In this document: piece by piece, positions 9,678-19,165 of the stretch
Position numbering within the stretch: the stretch's first letter is position 1
Layout: every line of letters begins with the position of its first letter
Origin: Xanthostigma xanthostigma
Taxonomy: Eukaryota; Arthropoda; Insecta; Raphidioptera; Raphidiidae
DNA: 64,000 bases
Direction: 5' to 3'
NCBI GenBank assembly: GCA_963575645.1
Contig: OY754469.1
Coordinates: 18,494,001 to 18,558,000 of the forward strand
Notes under the pieces: model-generated
Told to the model about the DNA's origin: nothing
Seen by the model: only the letters and a program-made list of their open reading frames with translations
Databases searched by the model: none
Made by a program: the position numbers and the translations under genes

Positions 9678-10195
9678 GAGGCTCTGACAGAACATGTCGC
9701 TCTTGGACAAGTCTGACCTCAGTACTTTTTAAACATTGAGGCTCTGACAGAACATGTCACCCTTGGGCAAGTCTGACCTCATCACTTTTCAACCTTGAGG
9801 CTCTGACAGAACATGTCACCCTTGGACAAGTCTGACCTCGTTACTTTGCAACCGTGAGGCTCTGACAGAACATGTCACCTCTGGACAAGTCTGACCTCAT
9901 TACTTTGCAACCTTGAGGCTCTGACAGAACATGTCACCCTTGGACAAGTCTGACCTCGTTACTTTGCAACCTTGAGGCTCTGACAGAACATGTCATCTCT
10001 AGACAAGTCTGACCTCATTACTTTGCAACCTTGAGGCTCTGACAGAACATGTCACCCTTGGACAAGTCTGACCTCGTTACTTTGCAACCTTGAGGCTCTG
10101 ACAGAACATGTCATCTCTAGACAAGTCTGACCTCATTACTTTGCAACCTTGAGGCTCTGACAGAACATGTCACCTCTAGACAAGTCTGACCTCAA
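9678..10195 (-). repeat. 59-bp minisatellite in the 3' region of element 2
   Basis: Nine copies of a 59-60 bp unit, each containing GAGGCTCTGACAGAACATGT and GACAAGTCTGACCTC. Each unit can form a hairpin: outer GAGG/CCTC and inner TGACA-tgttc-TGTCA in element sense. Copies differ mainly at CCCTTGG versus TCTCTAG. It occupies the same place (pol end to 3' LTR) as the unrelated array in element 1. Confidence 0.93.
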
Positions 10196-10284
10196 AACAT
10201 TTCAAATATAGATCACCATCGGCAAATTGCATCTTTACAGAAGCAGATTTGCGAAGAACAACAAACTAATATAAAAATTCATAC

Positions 10285-10465
10285 CTTCATCATTTTCCTC
10301 GCATTCAAGCATCTCAAGTAAATCATCAATATCAACAGAAAGACTCCAATCGTTAAGCCACGGCCTTAGTTAGACGTTCTTTGGCAACCTTAACGATTTT
10401 TTTTTCTTACCCACTTTTTTTAATTCATATCGTCCTTCAGTTGTAATTTACAAGTTGTATTATCC
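10285..10465 (-). pseudogene. Integrase C-terminal remnant of element 2
   Basis: Minus-strand translation in shifting frames gives GRYELKKVGKK, then IVKVAKERL, then LRPWLNDWSLSVDIDDLLEM and an acidic end. This matches the expected end of a gypsy integrase (a DRYEV-like strand followed by an LRPW tail). The residues between the integrase zinc finger, ending at 10534, and this tail are missing, so the D-D-E core was deleted internally and the ends survive. At least one further frameshift lies in the A-run near 10400. Confidence 0.6.
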
Positions 10466-10533
10466 AAAGACTGTTCGGCCATTCTGTTCTTATTCGTGTT
10501 TCAATGCGAATGCGGTTCATTTGGTTTTTCAGG

Positions 10534-13500
10534 TTATTGAATTAATCCTTGTAATGGCCCAGTACGAGTTTTCTTAACTGCACAAACTAGACAGTGCTTA
10601 ATATAATTTCGAACAAAAGATCTCATACGCGGGAACCAAAAATGTTTAAGAATCGAATCAATTGTCTTATCAGTACCAACATGGCATTGTTCATCATGAA
10701 ACAAGCGAAGTAACCCAAGTCTACTGTGTCGGGGTACAAAATAACGAATAATTTTGGTTTTATCTGGTAAAACACTTTGATAACACAAAAGTCCATTCTT
10801 TTCAATGTATTGATTAGAATCAAGCTTTCCTTCACGCAATGAAGTAAGTAAATTCTGTACTTCAGCATTACTCTTTTGCTCAATATGTAACCAAGTATCA
10901 TAATGAGAAATTCGGAGCACAGAAACAGGATTACGACTGAGAAAATCTACATGACTTAGTGAAGAACCTTTACGATAAATAATTTCGTAATTAAAGTCCT
11001 GCATATATGTCCACCATCTAGCTATACGGGGTACGATGTCTTTTTTGTGAACAGTAGCTTTAACTGAATTATTACAATCTGTAACTATTGTAAATTTTAA
11101 ACCAATCAGATAAACACGGAAGTGTTTCAACGAATTTACTATGGCGAGAGTTTCTAGTTCATATGAATGATAGTTCATTTCTGTTGGAGAGGTACGTTTG
11201 CTAAAATAAGCAACTACTTTATTTTGCCCATCATGTCTTTGCATCAAAATGCTGCCGTAACCAAGGGAGCTTGCATCTGTATGCAATTCCGTTGGTAGGT
11301 TAGGATTAAATATTACAAGTAATGGTTCAGATTTTAAACACTTTATTAAATACTGTTTGGCTTTTTCATATTCATCAGTCCAAGCAAATGGAACATTATT
11401 TTTTGTCAGCATTGTTATGCACGCAGTTTTGGTAGCAAATTGAGGAATGTACTTACGAAAGTAACTTGCAAGACCCATTAGTTGGCGAACTTGCTTAACA
11501 TTTTTAGGAGACTGTACTTTTTCAAGAGCTTCAACTTTACGTGTACTTGGACGTATGCCCTCAACAGAAATTTCTTGTCCCAAGTATTCTATTTTTGATT
11601 GTAAAAAAAAAACATTTAGAAATATTGAGCGAAAAGCCAGAACTACGTAAGGCTTGTAATGCTAATTGAAGAGAATGCAAACCTTCTTCAACAGTCTGAG
11701 ATGGTATAAGAATATCGTCTAGGTAAATAAGTGCTACAGTATCTTTAAGAGATCCGAGAGCTCTATTGATTGAGCGTTGAAATATTGCCGGTGCATTAGC
11801 TAACCCAAATGGCATTCGGAGGTATTCGTAATGCCCATCGGGCGTAACGAAGCCTGTTTTATGAATTGAATCGGGACTAATTGGTATCTGATGAAATCCC
11901 GAAATCATGTCTAAGGATGTGAAATATTTTCCTTGACCTAATCGATCTAATTGATCATCCATCCTTGGTAGAGGGTACCGATCTTTAACTGTATTAGAAT
12001 TTAATTCGCGAAAGTCTACGCACATTCGATAAACACCACTTTTCTTTTTTACAAGCAGAATGGGGCTAGAATACGGGGAATTACTCTCACGTATAATTTT
12101 ATTGTCAAGTAAATCTTGAACAATTTTTCGTTTTTCCGCCCGTTCACTTGCAGCTAATCGATAAGGTCTACGACTGACAATAAAATTATCCATTAAATTA
12201 ATTTCAAGAGATGCATTGTTGACCATCGGAACATTTGTTCCATTCGCAATCAGATCCGAATAACTATCGAGCAATGTAGATAATTGCGAAAAATATTCAT
12301 CAGGTACATTATACCGTGTGGACGATTCGGTTTCAGAACCGCGCATTATACCAGGAAGCTGGCGGCGAACTATACGCGTACCTTCGCGGTCAGTAACTGC
12401 GGCAAGTTGTGCATTTTGAAATAAATCACACCCAATAATAACATCATAATCTAGACGTTCCGCGGGGACTAATATAAAAGATAAAGAAGTATGTTGTCCA
12501 GTAATTTCAACATCAGCTGTGAATTTAAATTCTGAATTAATGTTTCCGGGTGTAATACCACATAAAACGGATTGATGTTTTTCAAGTTTAAACTCAAAAT
12601 CAGAAACAAATTTGTCAGAAATGACTGATACGTCAGCTCCAGTATCAATGAGTCCCATATAAATTTTAGAATCAATTTTAATAGCAGTTGGAACAACGGT
12701 TTTATTTACAGAAATGATGTTGACATTTTTGCGCTGTTCAATAGACCGTTTAACAAAACAATTGTCAGCTGAATGCCCCTTTTTGTAACAAAATTCACAT
12801 GTATTTTTATTATCTGTTTGAATAGGTACTTTGTAATCATCTGTAGCAGATGTAGAAGGACCAGCAAAACTAGGTACAGTCGCACCTACAGGGGTTGAAT
12901 GCGAACGAATGTTATTATGCTGAGTTTGTTTATAAACACTTGAAGATAACAGCGATCGACACTGGCGTTTCACATGCCCAGTTTTACCACAGTGGAAACA
13001 AGCGCGTGTATCATGTGAACGAGGTGCCATGACTGTTTTTTCAATACGAGGTCTCTTAGATAAGGACTGTGAGTTATGATAAACAGATTCAGATTGTTTC
13101 GTGGGTTTGGTAACCGTACTGAGATATGAAATTAAATCGGGTATCTTTTCAAAATCATGCATTATAAGACAATCTCGAGTTTTATATTCTGATATGCCGT
13201 GAATAATTAATTCGATTAAATCCTTGTCACACCAGTGAGCTCGTACACTTTTTAATAACGATAATTTTTGGTGAACGTATGATACATAGGTATTACAAGC
13301 TGAACTATTAAACAAAGCAGCGTCACACAACAATCGACCAAGAATTTTTTTTTGGTGGAAATGATTCTAAAAAGTCTCGTTTAAATGTTTGCCAATTCCT
13401 TTTAGGAGGAGACCAATCATTAAACCATAGCTTGGCGTCATTAATTAAATAATTTCCAACTCTTACCACAATTTGTAGATCCGACAATTCAAAAGCGTCA

Positions 13501-13631
13501 ATTATTTCCTGTACCTGCTCAAGCCAAACCTTAGCATCATCTTTGTCTGGTCGAAACGTCGGTAACTCGATTTGCTCAGGATTTTTCTGCGATTTGAACG
13601 ATTTTAAAACTTCTGCCAATAATTCTTCCAT
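10534..13631 (-). pseudogene. Frameshifted gag-pol of gypsy element 2
   Basis: The first ATG is at 13631; an upstream extension to 13667 has no ATG and overlaps the primer site. Gag continues through CCHC knuckles CFHCGKTGHVKRQC and CEFCYKKGHSADNC, protease LIDTGADVSVIS (about 12640), RT VDFRELNS and YLDD (about 11720), RNase H TDASSLGYG (about 11280) and the integrase zinc finger (H..H then CLVC), and stops at 10534. The frame changes twice, each time at a homopolymer: nine T at 13345-13353 and ten A at 11603-11612 (+ strand). Elsewhere the frame is clean. The frameshifts are either decay or sequencing/assembly errors; the integrase loss is real sequence. Confidence 0.92.
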
Positions 13632-13658
13632 ATCGTTGTTGTCGGTGGTGCAGAGGAT

Positions 13659-13673
13659 GAATCCCACTTCTGA
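13659..13673 (-). promoter_or_regulatory. Primer-binding site, element 2
   Basis: TCAGAAGTGGGATTC on the minus strand, abutting the LTR with no spacer. Same 15-mer and same inferred tRNA-Leu primer as element 1, although the two elements have unrelated LTRs. Confidence 0.75.
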
Positions 13674-14040
13674 TATTAGTTACACGTAAAGAAATTAAGT
13701 TTTTTAAAAGAATAATAAAACTTCACTTTATAACAATTTTATTACAAAAATCAAAAGCAACGTGGAATATAATAACAAAAAGAAATGACCGTAAATACAA
13801 CAATTATGAATGTTAAATTTATAACAAAACAAAAAGAACAAATAATTAAGTTTTTAATTAAAAAAAATGAAAATTAGAGCGATTATCAATTTTGTCTGGA
13901 TACAGTCGTAGCTGCGATATAAGTGTCCTGTGCTTCGGTATTCTTCATGGCCATCCCCGTTGTGCATTTGTTTACGTAAACAGAGTTGCGTTCGTATGAT
14001 ACAGGCGATCCCTGTATCCTGTTGTAACGTGTTGCTAATA
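13674..14040 (-). repeat. 5' LTR of gypsy element 2
   Basis: 367 bp, matching 9201-9567. It is directly followed on the + side by an AT tract (14041-14064). In element orientation the primer-binding site starts at the very next base (13673). Confidence 0.93.
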
Positions 14041-15081
14041 ATATATATATTTATATATATATATGTGTGCGGGCTATAACTTTCGAAGGAGTTAATTGAT
14101 TTTAACGAAATTTGGACCACATCTTGAAATCCATCACCGCACGAAGCCTATTTAAAATGGGCCCAATCGGGCCACTTTAAGGGTGGGTTTTAGGGGTTGA
14201 AAATTATTTTTGGGCCCAAAAATACCGAAAAATTTCTCCGAATCGTTTCAAAATTGAAATTTAACCCTTTAGTAATGATTAAAGTGTGCTGCCAAAATTT
14301 TATTAAAATCGGCCCGACAGGACCGGACTTACAAATTTTATGAAAACGCTAGTTTGTGGGTATGGATTTACATATTGAATGGTGTATTTAATTTGGTGCA
14401 GATATTGGATTGATATGTAGTATTGAAGTTAGGTAAAAAAATTTTGTTTTAAGGTGTGTATTAAGGTGTAATTTTTTTATTTTGTCCAAAAACAAAGTTA
14501 AGTTCATACAATAGAGCCACACTGCTTATAAAAGCAAATACACTATCTTGTCGGCAGAGTTTTGCACTACGACCCGAGTTTTTATACTTTATAGTTTATC
14601 CGAAATGCGAATAATATAAGATTAGAATTATATTAAAAAGAGCTCACAGCTGAGTGTGTGTATTGTGCTGTGCAATGCTACATGACTTCATGATGACAGT
14701 TCACATCTCTACAGTCTACACACTTGTGTAAGTGGGTACTGTCTAGTAATAGTGTCGCTCCTTTGAACGACTCGCTCTGAGCGACACTTTTTAATGAGCG
14801 AGTGCACGGAGCCAGCTCCTAATAAAGAGTCATGTGGTGAGTGGTGACACATCACTATATTATTGACTGTAAAAATATTTTCTAAACAAACAAAATTACT
14901 TTAATGAACCGGAGTGTAAATAACATAAACGGAGCACGACTGTATTAAGATCTTGGTTACACAGCAAATCTGTCCTTTCTACTGAATATAATTATTATAA
15001 CCTGGACAAAGATATTATCGTTAATTTTTTACTGACTAAAATTAAACATAATTTTGTCTGTTATGAAAATTTTATTACTAA
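14041..15081. other. Intergenic; one perfect hairpin, no gene seen
   Basis: An AT tract (14041-14064) leads into non-coding sequence with GGGCCC-type short motifs (14158-14215). At 14751-14788 AGTGTCGCTC and its inverse GAGCGACACT form a perfect 10-bp stem. It may be the end of an unrecognised DNA transposon, but I could not find a matching partner. Confidence 0.55.
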
Positions 15082-15646
15082 AGGCTAATTTACTCTTTGT
15101 TAAGTAGCAAGTGCAAGTGTTAAGTGATTAGTAAAATCAAAGTGTAAACGGCCCCGCTGTTAAGTGATAAGTGCGAGTGCGAAGTAAAGTGAATAGAAGG
15201 TCGGTCTATTTTTTCTGTTAAGTAGCTGTTAAGTAGCTCTCCCCGTACACTTGCACTTGCAGCGGCACCCGAATCACTGTGAATTATTTGACGTTATTTT
15301 ATAGTTGGCCCAACAATAGTCAATATAACTTATTAAATATTTCTTCTGTCATTCGCATTGAGTTACAAAATTCAGTTGGATCTTCATTAATCACTTCTTG
15401 GAAAAGTTTATCATTAGCTCCATACTGAAGTCTTCTGCTTATCCATTTTTTTTGCCATAATCTCTTAAATTTTTGGATTTCAATAACAAGTTATGTTCGA
15501 TTTCTGCACGGCAGACACTTGGGACCTGCAAAAGCACTAAACATTGTGTGAACGTTTTCTTCACACTTAACACTTGACACTATAAAATCATGTTAACTAA
15601 TCACTTGTCACCTTCACTTGCTACTTAACAAAGTGTAAATTAGCCT
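15082..15646 (-). mobile_element. PIF/Harbinger deletion derivative
   Basis: Terminal inverted repeats of about 35 bp (AGGCTAATTTACTCTTTGTT at the left, its near-perfect inverse at the right, with GTTAAGTAGCAAGTG continuing). Flanking trinucleotides are TAA (left) and TTA (right), compatible with the TWA target of this superfamily although not identical. It contains a transposase fragment (15320-15470). Confidence 0.75.
15320..15470 (-). pseudogene. Harbinger transposase N-terminal fragment
   Basis: The minus strand reads RLWQKKWISRRLQYGANDKL, then FQEVINEDPTEFCNSMRM, then TEEIFNKLY and a stop. This matches the N-terminal region of insect HARBI1-like transposases, where W..PW...R...G....L..EL...D...F.N..RM....F..L is typical. 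The catalytic DDE domain is absent, so the element is non-autonomous. The fragment is in one frame for about 50 residues, unlike most decayed pieces here. Confidence 0.75.
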
Positions 15647-15649
15647 TTA

Positions 15650-16045
15650 GACTCTTTGGAACGAAAGATAATCTAAATTATTATTAATAATGTTTGTATT
15701 AAGTTTTAGTTTCATTTAGTTTTTAATATCTAGTTTAATTTATTCATAATTTTCCGATTTTCTCGGCTTTTTCCAGGTTTCATTATGGTACTGTAATGAG
15801 ATATTACTATATAATCTAACAGCCTACAAATTTTTGCAAGCGGTGTCATGACAATGCACTGATTTACTGGTATGTACTGCAATCTTGAAAGCCGGTGGTG
15901 TTGTATCTGAAATTTAATTTTGAAAGTTAATAAAAAAAGCTTCCATTTTTCAATTTTTTGTAAAATTTTAAATAATGAAAAACATTTTTTCTCAATAACG
16001 TTTCATGGATTAATATTTTTTAGACCAGGCGCTTTTATTTCGAAG
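15650..16045. other. No feature recognised
   Basis: AT-rich spacer with no open frame, RNA gene or repeat edge that I can support. Confidence 0.5.
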
Positions 16046-16047
16046 TA

Positions 16048-16514
16048 CCATATTTTTCAGACTATACCTAAGACGCACATTATGGTCCAAAGATAACATT
16101 AAAATATTTTTGAAGTGAAAACTTCTTTAGCGGCGTTGTACACTTTTTTTGTAATGGGTAAAAAATGTTAAACTCGCGTCAGGGACACGTGACCTGATCG
16201 AAAATTCGTAAGACGAAAACTTTTATTTATACAACGTTAGACATCTAGCGTTGAAATATCGTACATAAAAATGCAATCTATGATACAAACCATTTTAATC
16301 GAAAATTCGTAAGACGTTAATATTCAAGTTTTCACTTCTGCCGGCACTCCCGGAGCGCAACCCGTCTTTTTTGTTTTCAATAAATCGTCTGAATATTAGT
16401 GATGTTAACAATATAAATAAAAATTATGATCCGAAAGTAACTTTTAAATGTATTTTTCCAAAAATCATCTAACCTATAAATTTGAGGTGCGTCTTTATTG
16501 TCCAAAAAATACAA
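16048..16514. mobile_element. Mariner/pogo-type MITE
   Basis: 467 bp flanked by TA on both sides (16046-16047, 16515-16516). The imperfect inverted termini run CCATATTTTTCAGACTATAC and on to AAGACGCAC at the left, with TTGTATTTTTTGGACAATAA and AAGACGCAC at the right when inverted. The pattern GACTATAAGACGCAC is common at the ends of Tc1/mariner/pogo derivatives. Inside, ATCGAAAATTCGTAAGACG is repeated (about 16197 and 16298). No coding. Confidence 0.7.
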
Positions 16515-16970
16515 TAAATTCGGCTTGAATTTTTCTGCTAAATCAGTTCAGGAGACCATACCCATGTTATCAAGCAGTAATATTTTGATCTTATGTTTTA
16601 AACAATTCTTTTAATAACAATATTAAGATGAAAAAAATGTCAAACAAATTTTTTTGTAATATTTTTTGACCGATAACTAACAAGAAATATCTAAAACTTT
16701 CTTTAGTAAAGTTAATATTTTTAGATTTCTTAAATTTTTAAAATTGAAAAAACGCCAATTTTCCGTTTTTACGCTCCAAAAATACAATAAAAAATTATTC
16801 TAGCAAAAAAAAATCTCTCCGAATATACTTACTTCGAAACGACGGCACCGACTCCACTTGGTCTAAAATTCGAAAATCTATTCTTAAATAATAAGTACTT
16901 ACAGTTTTACAGATGAAATAACCGCGCCTGTGAAATTTGCACTATAACAAACGAAAGGGCACGCTATTAA

Positions 16971-17710
16971 GGGGGGCACCTAGTGTAACAGCTCAAAAAT
17001 ATTTATTATTTTTTTTTTGCTTAAAAATGTTCGAAATACTTATTATATAGAATATGCCTACAAAATTACAAAACAATATTCGTTACGATAATAGTTAAGA
17101 TATTAATTGACCATTACAAATTTGTTTACTATCAAATCTGATTTTTTTTAAACGTGTTATTCTCAAAACATCATTTTCGAAGTGTGTGGGTGTAATGTCT
17201 CAAAAACTATAAAATATTTTGAGCTGAAATTTTTGCCATATATATAAAAAACAACTTCAATTCGTAGTTGAACCTACTTGTTTGGTAATAAAATTATTGT
17301 TGTAAATTTTATTTTTAAATATTTTATAGGTCAACATTTCAAATGAAAAATCAAAAAAAAAATTCAAACTTCAAATTAAATACTTTTTTTTTTCAATTTT
17401 CTATATATTTTATAGGTTCAACTACGAATTATGAATGTTATTAACAGGAAATTTTTTTAGTAGATGTCCCAGGTTTATTCTAAGGGCTGTAATTTCGCCC
17501 ACAAATCAGACCTCGCAACTGCAACGCGTCTGATAGAAATGCTCACCACGCCGCCATTTTCTACCGAAAAAATTAATACAATTTTTTTAAGAACTTTAAA
17601 AGATGTTCTATAAGGCCTAATTTATTAAAATATCATCAAAATATAGTTAGTCTAAAAATAAAATGTTTGAAAGAAGCGTTTTTTTTGACCTGTTACACTA
17701 GGTGCCCCCC
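16971..17710. mobile_element. TTAA-flanked TIR element (740 bp)
   Basis: TTAA at 16967-16970 and again at 17711-17714 flanks termini GGGGGGCACCTAGTGTAACA and its exact inverse. Inversion continues as TCAAAAA. A second nested inverted pair built on TTCGTAGTTGAACCTA lies near 17258 and 17411. TTAA duplication suggests a piggyBac-like origin, but the G-run terminus is not the usual CCCT/CCYT. No transposase. Confidence 0.78.
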
Positions 17711-17714
17711 TTAA

Positions 17715-18655
17715 ACAAAAACAAGATGAAAAGCCCTAGGCCCTAAAAGGATAAACATCTGCGAAATATACTCACTTTAGAAAAGAAATAAATGTGCACG
17801 TCCACATTAATCACTTGCTAAGCATCTAGAACTCAAAGGCACAGTAATATCTGTCGAACTATATTTTTTTTTTGTATTTCTATACCGAGAAAATATAGGT
17901 AGGTGTACCACTGTACCTAGTATTGACCTCACGGTTCACACCCAACGGTTGCGTCCACTCATGACGTTTCAAATTAGATCGGACTGTTCACGCCCTTTGA
18001 CTTCCGGTTCAGCAATGCAGGTGCTGCAATAGTACAGAATTAATAATTTCCCGTTATAACAAAGTATTTCCTTACCTTTATATACCACACTTCAATTTAT
18101 TATTTATTCAATAACCCCAAAATCACGAATAGAATTTTTCACGAAAGTAAATCAAGTAACTTGATAAAGACGGAATTGGAATTTGACTATCATAATAAAA
18201 AATGTACCAAATAAGAAATAAAGTTTATCGATGTGCTTTATTTTTAAAAAGTCTATTTTTTAAATTTATTTATTTATTTAAATTTCCTTAGATTTATCGT
18301 TGTTTTTTGTGATTTTCTTATTTATACATTTATTTTTTTCAAACGCGAAGAGTGCAATTTAAATGTTTGTTTCATATGATTTATATTTGGCACACGGGTC
18401 GAATTAGAGTTTCAAACCGGTTCCGGATGCAATCGTTCTGTGGTCTTTCGTAAGTCAGTTACGGACACCCTTGGTAGTGTGGGACTCGGGTCGAAGCCCC
18501 CATACCCACTAAAACCTCCTCCATGCTCCTTATATCCCTATACACACATCTATAAGCTTATACTAATACTTTCCATATAGTCCAACTCCAGTCAAAATAA
18601 ACATTTCTGTTTACTACAATTCGCATTGAGCTGAAAATCGGTACAGGTCTAAGTG
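17715..18655. other. No gene recognised
   Basis: Non-coding sequence with T-rich tracts (17861-17880, 18300-18345). No frame, RNA gene or repeat boundary that I could support. Confidence 0.5.
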
Positions 18656-18657
18656 CA

Positions 18658-19165
18658 CTATTACAAATTAAAAATCAAAAGTCCCCACCGGTCCTACATT
18701 TGCTTCAAAATTTATTCAAGTTTAAAGGTCAAAAGTATCGGTTTGTGCACTTTTCTAGTAAACGGTAAATGTTATCTAAAAGTAGGTCAGACAAAAGTTG
18801 TAAAAAATGCAATTGTCTACAAAAACTGTCCTTATATTTTTTTCCTACGAATCACTCTTCCTGAGATATGGGACCAAAATATCTATGTACATACTGAACG
18901 TATTTATCAAAAATAACGTTATATTAGTATTTTCGATTTATGAAATCACTATTTCAAAAGAATGGTGATTCGTAGGAAAAAGTATAAGAACAATTCTTGT
19001 AGGCAATTGCATGATCCCACAACTTTTGTCTGACCTATTTTTACGCTTACGAGAAAAGTTGCAAAAAACCGATACTTTTATCCTTTGATATTCAATAAAT
19101 TTTTTAGTAGATGTAAGATCGGTGGGGACTTTTGATATTTTATTTTCATTTTTCAAGATATTCTG
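18658..19165. repeat. Foldback repeat A (arms about 210 bp)
   Basis: The left arm (18658-18865) and the right arm (18955-19165) are inverted copies. Shared blocks include CAAAAGTCCCCACCG, AAAAGTATCGGTTT, TAGGTCAGACAAAAGTTGT and TTTTTCCTACGAATCAC. I estimate 75-80% identity, so it is an old structure. About 90 bp of centre. Open frames in the arms mirror each other and are not genes. Confidence 0.88.

Larger units (their letters stand above)
9201..14040 (-). mobile_element. Defective Ty3/gypsy element 2 with integrase-core deletion
   Basis: A 4840-bp minus-strand element with 367-bp LTRs (9201-9567, 13674-14040) of equal length and matching sequence by eye. LTR ends are the non-canonical TATTAG...CTAATA. 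It has the same primer-binding site as element 1. Gag, protease, RT, RNase H and the integrase zinc finger are recognisable, but the catalytic core of integrase is absent and the 3' region is largely a 59-bp tandem repeat. It cannot supply its own integrase. It could only have moved recently with help in trans, or lost the core after insertion. Confidence 0.93.

Noticed and set aside
18653-19156. Frames of 87 and 72 codons
   Set aside because: They are the two arms of foldback A read on opposite strands; mirrored content, no domain.
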